Positions 12,801-26,128 of a DNA stretch of 64,000 bases are shown here, piece after piece (position 1 is the stretch's first letter; each line of letters begins with the position of its first letter). Source of the stretch: Apteryx mantelli (lineage: Eukaryota > Chordata > Aves > Apterygiformes > Apterygidae); NCBI RefSeq assembly GCF_036417845.1, contig NC_089978.1, positions 86,050,007 to 86,114,006 of the forward strand. The letters are read 5' to 3'. Position numbers and translations under genes: made by a program. The notes under the pieces are model-generated. The model made no database searches. It was not told the origin of the DNA and worked only from the letters and a program-made list of their open reading frames with translations.

Positions 12801-15800
12801 GCTGAAGTACCTCCACCTGCTGTGCTAGCCCAGATAAAAAGAGCACTTCAAATTGCCTTTAGCCATATGGTGGTCGCTGTCAAAAATGATATTTTCATCT
12901 GTCAGCTCCCTCACAGAGATTTTATAATAGCATTTGCTAGCTTTTCTGTTTTTTTAGTCTCAAACTGGAAATTTTCAGATAGGAAATGTAGAGGTTTTCT
13001 CTGTGTTCAAGTAACTTGCTACTTTTTAGTCTCCAGTTTAGGCAAGGTTTTGAGGGCAGGAAAAGGACTTTGACTTGGTAGTGATTGAAAGTGTTCACAG
13101 CTCAGCCTACCAAAGTTAATGGAAAACCTCCTGTTTGACTGATGTGAGTTTAGAAGAGAGCCATGAAGTCTTTACTGCCTTTCTAGATGTGGCTGAAACT
13201 TTACAGCTGTGTTAGGTGGAGTCTGTCTAAAGTTATTCCAAACGCCTTTATGGCCATAGTCTCATTTTACTTCCATCGCATTAACTCACTTGAAATGGTC
13301 CATTTTCATTAGAAATCAGAGAAAGCAGCCTGAACTGTTAATGCTGTAAAATGTGTTCTCAATGCTATTGATTTTTTTCCTCTAAGGGATGAAGATTTTA
13401 GATTTGGAGGGCAAAACATTTAATTATTTCTACTCTTTCTTTCCATAGCATTATTTGCATTAGTCTAATATCTCTGTTTTGGCAAACCCAGAAGATCAGA
13501 CTGTATTAGCCTGAAAGTTTAACTTCACAGAGAGTGAGTGAAGGATGCTCTTGTTCTCGCCATAGCTTGAGTTCCTAGAAAGCATTGCAGTGTGATAGCA
13601 TAACAGTTTTTTTAAAGATGTTGATAATTCAGATTCCTCTGACTGCTTTCTTCTCTGTGTCAAATACCCTAACAGAATACTTGTTTTTCTGAGGCTGGTT
13701 ACTCTCTCTTCTGATTCTGAATTATTTTGTGTGACAATTTCTTTGGAAAATATGTGCCTGCTGAAGTTCTTATCTTTCCTGTAAGATATGCTATGTGGAA
13801 GCTGGGGGCCCAGATGTTCTTCACACAATCCAGGAAATGTTCAGATTGTGTTAGATTTTAACTTCTTTATCTAAAGAGAAGTGAATAAATCAGACAACTC
13901 CAACACTTTGATATGTATCAGTCAAGAAAGTCTGATGTTTATTTAATTTTAATAAAAATACATGCAGCCTTTTGGGACCATCAGTATTTATGGTTGATAA
14001 TGTGCCTCTCATGAATGTGTAATATGTTTTTGTTTTTCTGCTGCTATCTGCACTGCTAAATGCTCTTGGTCTGGGAAGCAATTTCTGATCCCCAGGGTTC
14101 TCAGGGCCTAACACACTTGCCACTCAAGCCAGCCCCCTACAAGTTGGCTGGTGCATCCACACTGTACAGCACTTGATGCAGGCCTCCTTTGGATCCCAGC
14201 TCATGGCTGTAAGACATAAGCAGTATTCCATCATGTGTTTTCTCAGTTCTCAGTAGTGTCTGAAATGAAGCAAGAGCTGGGCTGGAGCTTACCAGAGCGC
14301 TACTTTTAAAGTGGGACACCAAGAACATGTATGACATGCTCTGGGATGTGGTGGCATGAGAATATTTGGAGGATACCTGAGGGTGCCAAACTCGCAGTAA
14401 TAGTGTTGAAGGACTGTGTCAGGTTAAAGTAGGCACACATAATGAAGCCTTACCTGTGCTGGCTGTTGAGAGCAGTCCCTAGAATAAGGTATTGGTTTTG
14501 TTTGGGAGGGAACTAGCTGGTTCAGCCGTGGGGCCATGCTCTGTGCAGCATGGATAATCAGTGGACCAGGACCTGGGAATGAACTGGGGAGCTAAGCCTT
14601 TTGGCCACCCTATATCTTTATTGTTGCTCAGTTTACTCACCTGTGATGTCTTGTACTTTTAGATGAAATCATGTACATGATGGTACAGCGCCTGCCCACG
14701 ATCTTACCCTTTCTCCTATCCCAGCTGTTCACAGCAGTTTGAGAGGGAATTCAATTAGCAGTGAGAATATCAATGATCAGTTTAAATTACTCAGGGTGGT
14801 TATTTTATATTCAGCGCCTCAGTAAAAAAACGCAGGTCCCCTACCCCTGGGAGGTCTGTGTTGTGTTAGTAAGTTGTATCTCCTGCTCTATGATTGATAA
14901 AAGGAGATGCTCTTTTAAAAGTGACCTATATATGTACACTGAGTGAAAAGGAGCAAAATTATGATCAAATCAGTTTAATTCAGCTGGAATCAATCTCTGT
15001 GAGCACAAATTTACTGACAGCTCCTAACAGCTCTTTTGCAGTTTCTAGCATAGCATATCATATCCTAATTAACAATACAGGCAAACTAGATGTGTGCTAA
15101 CAAGCAGATTGCTTTGTGGATGAAAATCTCTCCAAAGTGAGCAAATATCCTATTTGCACATGTCCAAGTAAAGGTGTCAAAGCAAGGTGTCAGAACTACA
15201 ATTCTTGTTGAATGATTGCATTGAATCATTTCTTGATAGAGAATCCTCAAAATGTCTGTCAGAAGCTTTTGTCCCTCTCTTTATTCAAAGTTTCTCTGAA
15301 ATTCCAGGGAGATATATTCAAATTCTTATTTGAATTCCTATCTCTTCTAACATTGTGGTCTGGCAGGTGATAGGATTACTTCCATGAAACTGCAGAAAAA
15401 GCAGTTGTTCTACTTGCTGTTGTATTGTAGCAGAGACACTTTGGGTTTTCTATGAATAGCTTGCTTGCTGAAGCACAGTGATACGCTGAGAAATAATTGC
15501 AAGTCATTTATTCCCCCATCACTTGCCTGTTTGTCCAGAAAACTACTATTTTTTTTTATTCGGTTAAATAAGATGGGACACTGACTGACCAAAACTTATG
15601 AAGAATTGTTGAGATCTGTCAGTAAATACATGAATACAGAAGTTGTTTTGAACTGGCTTTGAATTGATTTTAGCTGAGGGTATATGCATCTTTCTGAAAG
15701 ATCTTTTCCCTTTGGCAGTCATAGTAAAGCATTGCAGCCACTGTTATTAAGCTATTATGATGGTCCTGGAAACTCCAGGGATCTGTCTCTCTTATTTCAT

Positions 15801-18800
15801 ATAGATAATATCCAGTGTAGGAAGCTGTGGCCAAAGAAGTAGTGGAAAGATGTAATTGAATTCAGGTCTTAGTAAATCATATCTATATGTACATCCTCTA
15901 CAAACCTTTTGTAACCTGATTTGCCAGTGAAGTATAGGAACGTGTTTATGAATGAATTCTTCATAGATTGAGTGGGAATAGCATACTGTGCTTTTCCTAA
16001 ATTACTGAGTGTGGTAAGCTTTCTCAGCCTGGTTCAAGGCCAGCTATTCTAAATGCACGCATAGTTCTGCATCTAAATTATACCTCTCTCTGCAGTTCCT
16101 ATAAATGCAGAATAGCATTTTTATGGTAAATCTAGACAGTAAACCACTGAGGTCAGGGAATTTATGCCATTAGAAAACCTGGGTGCGATCAGAATTGTCT
16201 CTCTCTCATTGCAAGTGAAGCTATGCTCCAAATAAGACAAAATTTGACCAATATCACACTTTCTTGTTTTCTTCTGGTGCAATATCTATTCTGGGGATAA
16301 AAACTATGCTATATCACTGTTGTAATTCTCTTTCAATGTCTTCACCTTCCCTCTGCCTTCAATGTAACTAATCTAATTGTTTGTTGCAAAAGATTGATTT
16401 GCCCCTTTTCTTTCCCTCATTAGTTCATCACATGATAGATGCTCAGAAGTATCACAAGACCATTTCTGAATATTTTTCAAACCATTTATTTTTAGAAGCT
16501 GTTCACAAGAAGCACTTCTCTGGCCAGTAAGCCTTGCCTTCCTCTAAACGAGTCTCTCCTTCAATTGAAACCTCAGAGCTGGTAGCCTGAAGTGAGGGTG
16601 AAATTTCACATGGGGGAGGCTGCAGCAGTGGTACCCATGTGAGGAGGTCCCACCAGTCCCAGTCTCCAGTTGCTTACTTCCACTCCACACCAGTGCATGT
16701 TGCCTCTCAGCTATGCTGTGTTTTCCTCATCCACCTTTTTCTTCTTTCTGCACACAAAGGAGGAGGAGACATGCTCTAGCAGTAGGGTGGGAAGACGTAG
16801 CTAGTGGAGAGAAGGGGAATTATTGAAGACAGTGCTGCCCCAATGCTTTGTATCAGGGAGCAACTGAATCTAGGTGTTACATCAGAGAGGGTAGGCACAG
16901 AACTGTAAGGTAAGATCATTTCATCTACCAGCCTGTTAGCAGCTCATCACCATACTGTGACTACTGAATATTTTATTAAATTGAGAACGTGATTCAATAT
17001 AGATGATCTAAGGTTAGCTGCCCCTGAAAGGAAGAGGTCCCATCCACTTGCACCCATATAATTTACTCCTCTGCACCAGCACTGGCATTCATCTAATTCT
17101 TACAGTAGCCAGAAATCTCTCATCTATGTCCAGTTTCTTTCCATTATTCCTACCTCCCTTGATTTTCAAATCCTTCTTTCCTTTGACATATTAAAAAAAA
17201 AATCATTACTTTGATTTGCCTTTGAATAATTGTTCATTTGTTAATAACTCCCAACTTTTTGTTTTGTTTTCTAATCCTCCTCCACTTTCTGAAGTTTTTA
17301 AATTCTAGAAATTCCCAAATCCCCTATTGTTTCCTGTTACCTTGTGGTCTTCATTGGTTAATGGATCCCACCAAAACTAGCTGATCTTCAGTTGCTAATT
17401 TCTTTGACAGCTTTGCTATCAGATCCACTCAACTAAATCATTGGGACAGTCATCAAATGTTTACTTCAACTGTTCACGAACCGATAAATGAGAGTTTGTT
17501 GCAGGCTACATTCAAGTCAGTTAATACAAAACATTTCAAGGGTCTGTGCATTTCCTTTGCATTATTCAGTTCTGCTTTGTTTTCAAGGAAGAATGTCTTA
17601 GCTTTATTCATTTGGGTCTGCATCTTCTTCCCCTTCAAGAGTAGAATGATGATTCTGGGTTCTACAGTGAGGGCAGGGACAGCACAACCTACACAACATG
17701 CTACAGGTGGTCTGGCATTTTTCATGAGAAATACTTTCTGACTGAAAATAGAAAACCAAATTTCCTATCAGGAAACTCCAAATGAAGTCTTTAATTTTGG
17801 ATTAGTTCAACCTGAAATGCTCCATTTTCCTGAATGGATCTGAAATGTTTCATTTGGAATCAATTATTAAAAAGTTATTAAATTACACTTCACATCAGTC
17901 CTTTGCTGTGTGGAGTGGTTGGAGGTCCCATTCTCTTTTGCGGGAACAGCTTTAGTTTCCAGAATGAAAATGTGTTTTTTCTTCTGAATGGATTATATGG
18001 GGCAGCATGGAAGATGCCATAAGATTTGGCCTACAATAGAGAGTTATGACTGTCAGCTCCTAAAATAAAACTTTCACAAGGTAATGTGACAAATTGGGAA
18101 ATGCAATTACTTGTTCAACTGGCTGGAAATCAAGTAATTTGGATCTGTTGGAAAACACTGATATGAAATGTTTTTGATGTATCCAAATAAAAAAAAAATT
18201 CAGAATTTATGGTTGCACAAAAATTTCTCAAGATACTGTCCCCATCTGGGTTGAAAAGAGACAAAAGTATCCCAATTTATGATGGATACTAGGGATTTCA
18301 TTCATCAGAATAAGCACAGTTGCTATCACAAAAATCCATATTTGTCTGAAATTGCAGTTCCCTTTCATTGTCTTTCTGTCTAGCTAATTAGAAGATCTGC
18401 TAGTGGTGATAGCAGATATTGACTTTTAAATTTTTTTCTAATATTCTGACTTTGTAAGCATATGTCATGTTTAGCTGTTGATGTCAGCTTCACTGATGAG
18501 CAGAGCTGTGGAGTTCTTTCAAGTGTCACTGAGTTGCTGATTACATCAAACATCAACTCTGTCCTCTGAGCCTAAGGATGACTATTGATAGAACGTAACC
18601 TTCCTTTCAAGTTGGATTCTGATGATGTTGGGATGCCCTTGACAGTTATGCATTAGTTAGCACATTGGCAGAGCCCAGGGCTCACATCTTGTCTTTATAG
18701 ATGAAATATGAGTTTGCATCAGAGCATGTAAGCCTTGAATATGTCAATATGTTAATTAGCACGAGAATGTCAAGAGCATCCAAACATCATTATATAAAAT

Positions 18801-18860
18801 TTAATGCAGATTTTATGTGTTCTATCAATGTTTAGCTGGCAATAAGAAGCCAGCTGCAGA
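9851..18860. other. Upstream intergenic DNA, no gene seen
   Basis: No exon or RNA gene was recognised. Paired A and T tracts lie at 11275-11342. The frame 11988-12476 on the minus strand (162 residues) has no recognisable domain. A weak palindromic-repeat relic lies at 13105-13155. The rest is AT-rich unique-looking DNA. Confidence 0.65.
13105..13155. repeat. Possible relic of a palindromic CCCATTGACTT-type repeat
   Basis: The bases CCAAAGTTAATGGAAAACCT followed by CCTGTTTGACTGATG resemble the AGTCAATGG / CCATTGACT inverted core of an old dispersed repeat. The match is short and diverged. Confidence 0.2.
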
Positions 18861-18865
18861 TGACT

Positions 18866-18945
18866 GGATTCACAAAGCATTTAGATACCTAACTCTCACT
18901 GATTACAGTAGGACTTCCTAAATATTTTTGAGGATATGGGCCGAT
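18866..18945. repeat. Relic of a palindromic TTAGGCACCTAA-type repeat
   Basis: The sequence runs ATTCACAAAGCATTTAGATA, CCTAACTCTCACTGATTACA, then CCTAAATATTTTTGAGGATA. It follows, with substitutions, an old sauropsid repeat in which ACAAAGG.ATTTAGG.ACCTAACTCCCATTGA is followed by its own inverse and ends TTTGAGGATCTGGGCC. The element is probably a decayed MITE-like transposon. The exact family name is not known to me. Confidence 0.5.
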
Positions 18946-19529
18946 GGTAGTTATCTGACTTTATGTCCAGTTGTTATGTTATGACAATAACTTCTATGTT
19001 TTTGGTAGAACATAACTAGTTTCTCAGCATGGGACAATATAAATACTTACATTGGAAAGCACTAAAAACTAAAGACTGCCAGCCAATGCTTCAACATTGT
19101 CACAGTTTCTGCTGTCTTGCACATAAATATAGTTAAAATGTCCCAACAGCCTCAAACACTATCATGTGATAATTGCTGGCAAATGTAGATTAAAGCAGTT
19201 CATGCCACACAGAACGTTTCCTGTTCTTTAACACAATTATTGGTACAATTTGTAAGGGACAGGAAGTCAAGACATTTAAATGAATAACTCCTTCCCTACT
19301 TAATTCTTCACTGTTCCTTCTTTGCTGTTTACTTTTCGGTCTGTTGAGGTACAGAGAGCTGATATTTTCAAAGAATTATTCACAGGGTTTCAAAGCTTTT
19401 TCCTACTGAAAACAGGTCATTTAGAGCCCATCAAATACAGGTATGTATAGTGAAAATTATTTATTCTTCTGACTATTACATTGTGTTTCTTGTCACTTAT
19501 TGTTCAGCCACTTAACCCAAATGCAAAAT
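18946..19529. other. Intergenic DNA, nothing recognised
   Basis: AT-rich unique-looking sequence between two repeat relics. No open frame, repeat or RNA gene is seen. Confidence 0.6.
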
Positions 19530-20080
19530 CCTCTGCCAGTCTTAACAATCAGCTTTTACTGTTAGTGTCTTGAATAACTTAGAACCATCAACAGACTTTG
19601 TCCCCTCGCAGCTCACTCCCTTTTCCAGATCACTTCTGAATATTTTGACCTACACAGATTGCCAGGAGGGCCCCCCAGAGTGTCCCTTCTCCATGAAGAG
19701 TGACTCATTCCTACTCTTGGTTTCCCACTTTTTAACTGTTATTAATCTGTAACTGCTTGTGTTCTGAAAGCTTTCAGAGAATCCAGGTACACATGGATCA
19801 TCTGATTACCCTTATCTACAACCTCACTGACTCCTAAATAAAACTGTATTAAGTTTGTGAAGTATCACTTCACTTTATGAATGCTGTGTTGATTTTTCCA
19901 CAACATCTTGCATTTCTCCAAATGGCTACTTATTTTATTTTTTATTGTAGTCTTCTAATGTGCCAAGAACAGAAGAAAGATGTCTGTCCTGCAGCACCCT
20001 AGATGTCTCCCCACATTTTCTGGACATTAGTGTGATATTTGCATCAACTTTCCTCCTGCTACCCCTTGTCAGGTGTAACA
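19530..20080 (-). mobile_element. CR1/L3-type LINE relic (reverse transcriptase part)
   Basis: On the plus strand the order CATCAACAGACTTTGTCCCC, CTTTTCCAGATCACTTCTGAA, GGAGGGCCCCCCAGAGTG, CATTCCTACTCTTGGTTTCC and CAGAGAATCCAGGTACACATGG follows the antisense of the CR1/L3 reverse-transcriptase region. The bases around 19585 correspond to the FADD active-site segment, now broken (the reverse complement has Gly-Asp in place of the Asp-Asp core). Frameshifts and stops throughout show an old dead copy. The 3' end of the LINE lies to the left. Confidence 0.75.
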
Positions 20081-23000
20081 CTGCATATTTTACTGAACTT
20101 GAAATACATCAGTTCAAAAAACAAAACAAAACCATTTCTTGGCACAAAATCCAAAATTCATAGGAAGTGTTTTAAGAGACTGGACTCCACTGGTATGTGG
20201 TTTTGCTCTTCAGAAAATCCCATTCATCCCTTGCTTCTCAAACACACTAAGTTGTGCTCTCACATCTTTAAGTTTAGCCAGTTCAGATGGAGCTAAGCAA
20301 TAAGGATGGAGCCAGTCAGGGACATGTTCTGTTGTTATCCAACACCACTGAGATGGAACCTGCAAATGGGTGGTGGGGGTAAAGGAACACAATCCACCAC
20401 TTAAACTTGGAGATAAGTTAAACTGAGTCAAGAGAGGAAGCTCTGTCCAACCTCTGTCTGTTCATCACACTGTTGTAGGAGGCTCCTCCAAATCAGGGCA
20501 CCCATCAACCCAGTGCAACAGGGCACTTTGCTGGCATCTCATTTTTCCATGTCTCTGTGTCCTTCTGAGAGCACAGTGACATCCCCTTGGTCATTTCTCT
20601 GCCCCAGAGGCTTCTCAGATGTTCACATGGAATGCTTTCCAAACATTTTCACAGATGACTTCCCATCCTTCTTGCATTGGCTTTATTTGTGACCTTGCTA
20701 AAGCTCTATTTGTCCTCTAGTGTTTGCTAACTGTTCTCTGCCAGCTTATCTCTCCTGCAGATATGCTGACTGCAAGAAAGGCACAGTCTTTAATTACCCA
20801 CTTGTGCAGTCTCCCCCAGGCAAGGAGTCTGCTCATGCTACCTGGAGTCAGTCAATATTTGGGTTCCTGTTCTGGCTGGGTGGCAGAAGTAGTCCCTGTG
20901 ATTATCACCCAGCCCTGGTCTCCAGGGCCTGCTGCTCTGTGAGAAAATTTGTATCTTGCAAGGTGCTATGCTCTGGAGCAGGGGGAGCTATGTCCACATC
21001 CTACCACCTCTAGCAGGGGGATAGGCAAGTCTACCTGCAGAATACTTAAAAGACAGCCCTGCTGAGCTCTGCAGATACAGCAGGAGTGCAACAGTCCCTC
21101 AGATTTGCAGTAATGCTTGCCTTTCACTACACAATCACGTCTCATTTACAGAAAGGGAACCTGAGTCTGACTGTATCCACATGCCTCTGCCCCTGGTCAC
21201 TCATGTGAAGGAGCAAAACATATAGCATATATCTTAATACAAAGCAGATACCATATCTGAGTGCTGCTCAGCAAACAGAATATCTCACACATGTCCTCTA
21301 GTGGCCATATATGCATATCAGCCAAGAAGGGTGGCAAGGGAGGTGTCTGAGGTGCATGGGCATTAGTATCCTCTCAGGAGAAAGGCAAATACTCACTTCC
21401 ATGCTTTGAACTTTGATGACAGAAATGAAGTAGGTATGGCTCCTCACACTGAGTTCTTCATGGGCTCTCATCAGATGAACATGACTAAATCATAGGAATT
21501 TCTCAAGTAAAACCCCTGTCCTCAGTGTTTCTGTAAGGGCTTGGGTTTTTTTCCATGTGAAGCCATTGTGCCACACTACACAAATGTGGGTCTATGCTGA
21601 CAGGTGCGAGGCTGATACTGGGATTCACCTGGGGGCTTAATCCAGAGCGCTGGGAGCTAGAGCAGACTACTCCCTCTTACACATCTGCAGTTCAGAAAAC
21701 ACTTGTCGCAACTGCAACTGTTCTCAATTTTAACTTAAGAGGGAAATCATTGCCTTTATTTGAGATTTATTCTGCTTCTGATATAAGAGAAGATAGTAGA
21801 AAGCAAACTGGATACTAGATGTAGAGAAAAACAATTTGTTCAGAATTATTATTGAACACCTCTGCAATATTATGTGATTTGCTTTCTCAAATATCCCTCA
21901 AATACAGTATAAAAATGGTAAATAATAATATTACATTGCTGTGTTTCTCCAGTACATTTATTTGTGATTTTTGCCAGGTAGTTTTGTAATCATTTATTTA
22001 AAGAAAATAAATTTAAACAGCCTTGGTGACAATGAATTTTACATAATTTTTTTCTTAAAATATGTATTTGACACAATGGTGTTTCATTTGTCCCCCTCTT
22101 ACAGAGTACCACTTTTATTATTACTAATAATGATATTGCCATTTTTGTCTGCCTTTTGTGTTAGTTGTGGAATTGTCCTGTTGCATGATGACTAAGATGA
22201 GAAAAAAAAGTACATCTTCTGCACATCTTTCATTATAAAAGTGAAGGAATAACATGCATTTGGCAATCACTAGTTGCACCAACTGCTTGCCAGTGACAAC
22301 ACTGGAAGAAAAGGTGTTCCAGGCCTGAGAGCCCACAGGAGGGCACTGGGATGTGGCAGGGAGTCAGTGAACTGGGATTGAAACTCAGGCAGCACTCAGT
22401 CCCAGGGAAGGATCTACAAGGGCTGGTAGATCCTGAATGCTGGTGCTGATCCTGGGACCAGGAGGGCAGAGTTATTCTTCATAAATCAGCACCTGTAGAC
22501 TGCTGCAAACTGATATGGCTAATGGCTGATGCTCACAATTTGAGGTCTCAACGAGGATGTTATGGCCTTTAGCAATGCTAGCTGGCCTTATCAAATTATT
22601 ATCTAAATAAACACTCAGGCTGACCCTACCAGCTTTCATCTACCCAAGTAAAGACTTTTAAATGGGTACTGAGGTAACCCCTAATGGTGCCAGTTGAGTT
22701 CAGAGCTCTATGGCAGTAGGTCCTTAAAAAAGTCTTACTAGGATGGGACTGTAGCCTTGAGGTTGGTGTTACAGCCCTGAGACTACTCGTTTTGCAGCAC
22801 ATATGCTGTCTGATGCTCTGCTCTCTCTCTCTAGCTGTCTCTCCAGGGAAATACTTCTGTGTTCTAGCCAAGCACCAGCAACCGGCAGGGAAGTGCTGGT
22901 TCTGCTCAAAGCTGAGAGCAGGAGACGTACCTCTTCCAGTAACTTTTGACTGAAGTGCCTGGCCTTAGTGTGCCTTCCAAGAAGCATGAAGAAGCTGAGA

Positions 23001-23259
23001 ATGGGATCAGGGAGCATGAGGATGTGCACTTCTTTGCCCTTTCTAATGCTGCTGCACCTACTCTTCTTTCACCCAAGCTCTGTTTTTGCTTTTACCCTGG
23101 AAAACAGACTTCAAACGCCTTCCTTTCAGCTCTAGCTCAGACCTTTAGATTGGCTTCTTCTCCTTCCACTCTACTGAAATGTCTTACATCAAAGTCTCTA
23201 ATTATTTCTTTTTAGCCTAATCTAGCCTAAACTATGCACTATCCTTACCTACATTGGCC
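20081..23259. other. Intergenic DNA, no gene seen
   Basis: No exon or RNA gene was recognised. A short stretch at 21140-21175 (CATTTACAGAAAGGGAACCTG) faintly recalls an antisense MIR but is too short to call. The open frames here are short and lack domains. Confidence 0.6.
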
Positions 23260-24170
23260 AGTTAGTTACTTATGATGATATGCCTGATCATACACTTATC
23301 CTGAAACCTTGTCTTCCCCTAATTTCCTCAACTGCCCTCTCTTCTTCTATATCTTTTTTCTCTTCTGCAGGATCTTTGACAGATTGTTTTCATCCCAGCT
23401 GAGCTCTTTGTGGGGTTTCAGAGTGCTCCCCACTTTGTATCCTTCTTTGCCCCTCCAAGATGTCCACAACCACAGACTCATCTCTTCTATGTGGATGACT
23501 CACAAATCTCTCTGACTTTGGTTTGCCTCCTTCTGTCAGAACAGGAGTCTTGTCCACAATGTTTCCTTGGGAATGATCAGCTGCCAGCAGAAGCTTAGCA
23601 TGGTTAATAGAGCAATCTTAATGTTTTCTCTGCACCAAAATCTCTCTGCTGCCACCTTTCCTGATTGCTTATCACTAAGGCCTGTTTTCTCTTTGTACTT
23701 CTCTGCATCCTCATGGCTATCTGTCTTGCAGGGGTTTCTTTGCTTTTATTTGTTTTTTGTTTTTGTATAAAAGGACTAGGATGTGATTTTTCCTATCCTT
23801 TTTATAGCTAAAGTCTCTTGTCCAAACTCTCACGAACTCATTCTTGCCTACTACAGCATTCTTTTCTCTGGTCTTGAAATATGCAATCTTGCTCCTCCAA
23901 TATGTTCAAAAGGCTGCTGCCAAGATCCTTTTCCTTGCTATTGGCTCACACCAGCACTCACTGTGCACCTTTTCCTGATGTTCCCTTCTCAAGAGCACCT
24001 CTCTTCATTCTCAGCTCCCTTTTCATCCAACATTTATCAGCCAAAGGTTGGTTTCTTCTTCCCCCGGCTCATAAGACAGCCTTCATCTCTCACGTGCTAC
24101 ATTTTCAGATGGCGTTATGCTTTTGCCTGTGTTACTCTCAAGCCTGTCAGGAGACCCCTGTAAATAGCTG
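23260..24170 (+). mobile_element. L2-type LINE relic (reverse transcriptase and C-terminal part)
   Basis: The plus strand preserves the L2/CR1-clade order of motifs. FYVDDSQISL near 23485-23515 matches the F/Y-A-D-D-SQIYL active-site block, with Ala replaced by Val. It is followed at 23830-23900 by ILAYYSILFSGLEICNLAP and the AAAKI-type block that normally reads LQNAAARL. The frame is broken by several shifts, so the copy is non-functional. Its orientation is the same as GRPR. Confidence 0.75.
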
Positions 24171-25719
24171 CATGCTCCCCCCTTCAAATCCTTCCTTTTC
24201 TGTGAGCAAGTGTTCTACAGTAGGAAAGGAAGGTGTTATCCAGTTCAGGCATCCCTTCCAGCTGTGTCAGTTTTTGATGACTTTGTGTCAAGTGTTAGTT
24301 GTGATGAGATGCTGGGAGTGAGTATAGGATTTATGCAGTTCAGTAACAAACAGAAGGAGTTGTCTAATTTAGGATGAATAAGCTGGTTTCAAAGGCACAG
24401 TGGGAGTGCTTCACATTCTGTGGCCTGCATCTTCATTTGCAACACAGGGTATACATCACCAAGGCTGCTTGATCATGGAGCACACTTGACAATGCTTCAT
24501 TTCTATTTCTACATGCAAGAAACCAGCACAGGGTATCCACTCAGGGGATTTTTAAACTGTGGGTTATATTCAGTTCCCTCCCCAGCCCCTCTGACCTCTA
24601 GTTATGCAGATATGAGCCCAGATCACTGCTCAAAAAATTGTTTTAATGTAACTAACTGTCTGTGAAGCTGTGCTGTAAACCAGATCACTGGAATTTCTGG
24701 GTTAGAAAACAATTCTTTATTTGAACTTAGGTGACTGAAACAGAGTGGCAAACTGAGATGCGGAGCATGACGCGAGCTGGTATTTGTGACAGTAATAATA
24801 ATAAAGAACTTGCTTGATCACATCATAGGCAGGATGTTTTCCACCACTTTGTTCCCTCTGGGAAATGAAGTCTAGTTTGCAGAAGGAGAATATCTGGTAA
24901 AGCAGCAGATGTTAAATTCCACGAGATCAGCAGGGATTATTCCCTGGTCATTGGCTCCTAGCCCCAGTAATACAGTTATAAGGAAATAGCTGGGACCTAA
25001 GTATAAGGATTTCCTTCTGACACTTTGGTATGAAGTTTATCCATCTCCTCTGAGGTGATACATAAGAAGCCACTACAAAGGAAAGTCATATTGTAGCAAG
25101 ATAGCAAACAAAACATGCTTGGCAAAGAGCCTTGTTCTTCGGGTGAAAGTCCCCATCTGAGCTCCTCCTGCTGATGCAGAGCCATGTGGTGTGGAGGCCA
25201 CTGAGCAGGCCACCAGTCCTGGGGTGCCAGCATGCCCCTGCCCTCTGCCTGCCTTGGCCAGCCAGTAAGTCTGCAGGTGGCCACAACAGCATCCTCCAGC
25301 TCAGGGCACCCAAGTGTCTCCCATGGGACCTCCCAGGGCTTTGCTTAGCCTGTGTCTCTGACATGATCCAGGTTTCTCAGCCAGTTGGGAGGGATCCCAT
25401 GTCTTAATTTCTAGGGGAAAATTTCCCCCAATCTTGAGACCCAGACAGCAGGTTAGTGCTGTTTCACCTCAGAAGGAGTTGTGAAAATCCTGACTGGACT
25501 AGATTTTTCAGAGAAGCCCATTTAAATATGAAGAATAGATGATCAGCCTCCTGCAAAAGATGTCAGTACACTGGGTGTTTGGGTTCTTTGAAAATCTGCC
25601 TGTAGCTGTCACTGTGGCAGCTGCAGCTTGCTGAGCTCCTTTGAAAAGCCGGTCCTCATGTACTTTTCTCAATGTGAATTGCATTTGTTTGAAACTCTGG
25701 CTCCTTTTCTGGGGGGTGA
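24171..25719. other. Intergenic DNA, nothing recognised
   Basis: Contains a GC-richer patch at about 25.15-25.4 kb with overlapping open frames on both strands, none with a domain. No repeat or RNA gene was recognised. Confidence 0.6.
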
Positions 25720-25800
25720 GCTCATGAGCAATTTAGGAGCCTAAAATTCATTACCTTTCAAATACACTTTGACTGCATTTGAAAATGTTACCCTTTGAGC
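25720..25800. repeat. Relic of a palindromic TTAGGAGCCTAA-type repeat
   Basis: The segment AATTTAGGAGCCTAAAATTC, followed by ATTACCTTTCAAATACACTT and TTTGAAAATGTTACCCTTT, tracks an old sauropsid repeat of TTAGGAGCCTAAATCCCATT ... CTTTTGAAAATTTTACCC form. It is likely another decayed MITE-like element related to the copy at 18.9 kb. Confidence 0.5.
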
Positions 25801-25937
25801 TCTTCTATGAATCTCCCCCATTGTGTGCAGTTAAGGAGTAAGATTGTCTCTTCGCAGCTATCGTTTAGAGGCTGGGTAAAGGTTGAGAGCTTAAAAAACA
25901 TCTATTGAAAGTATCTGTGGAATCTCTCATTCTCCAA

Positions 25938-26128
25938 CAGAAAAACATTATAATGCAGAACCAGGCTTGGGAGACCTGTGTTATTCTATTTGCAATTCTG
26001 CCAACAGCCTGTTAAGTAACTTTGTGCCAGTCACTTCTGTTTTTTGTGCATGAATGTTCCCCCATTGGTAAAATATGGGTAATGATGCTTACCTGCTTTA
26101 GAAGGAGGCTTGGGAGCTTGAAATGAAA
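25938..26128 (+). mobile_element. MIR SINE relic
   Basis: The order GGGAGACCTGTGTTATTC, AATTCTGCCAACAGCC, AACTTTGTGCCAGTCACTTC, CCCCCATTGGTAAAATATGG, GTAATGATGCTTACCTGC and GGAGGCTTGGGAGCTTGAAA matches the MIR consensus in sense orientation, including the conserved core. The copy is tRNA-derived and ancient, and has many substitutions but few large gaps. Confidence 0.8.

Noticed and set aside
21140..21200. CATTTACAGAAAGGGAACCTG, resembling an antisense MIR
   Set aside because: The similarity stops after about 25 bp and the MIR core is not present.
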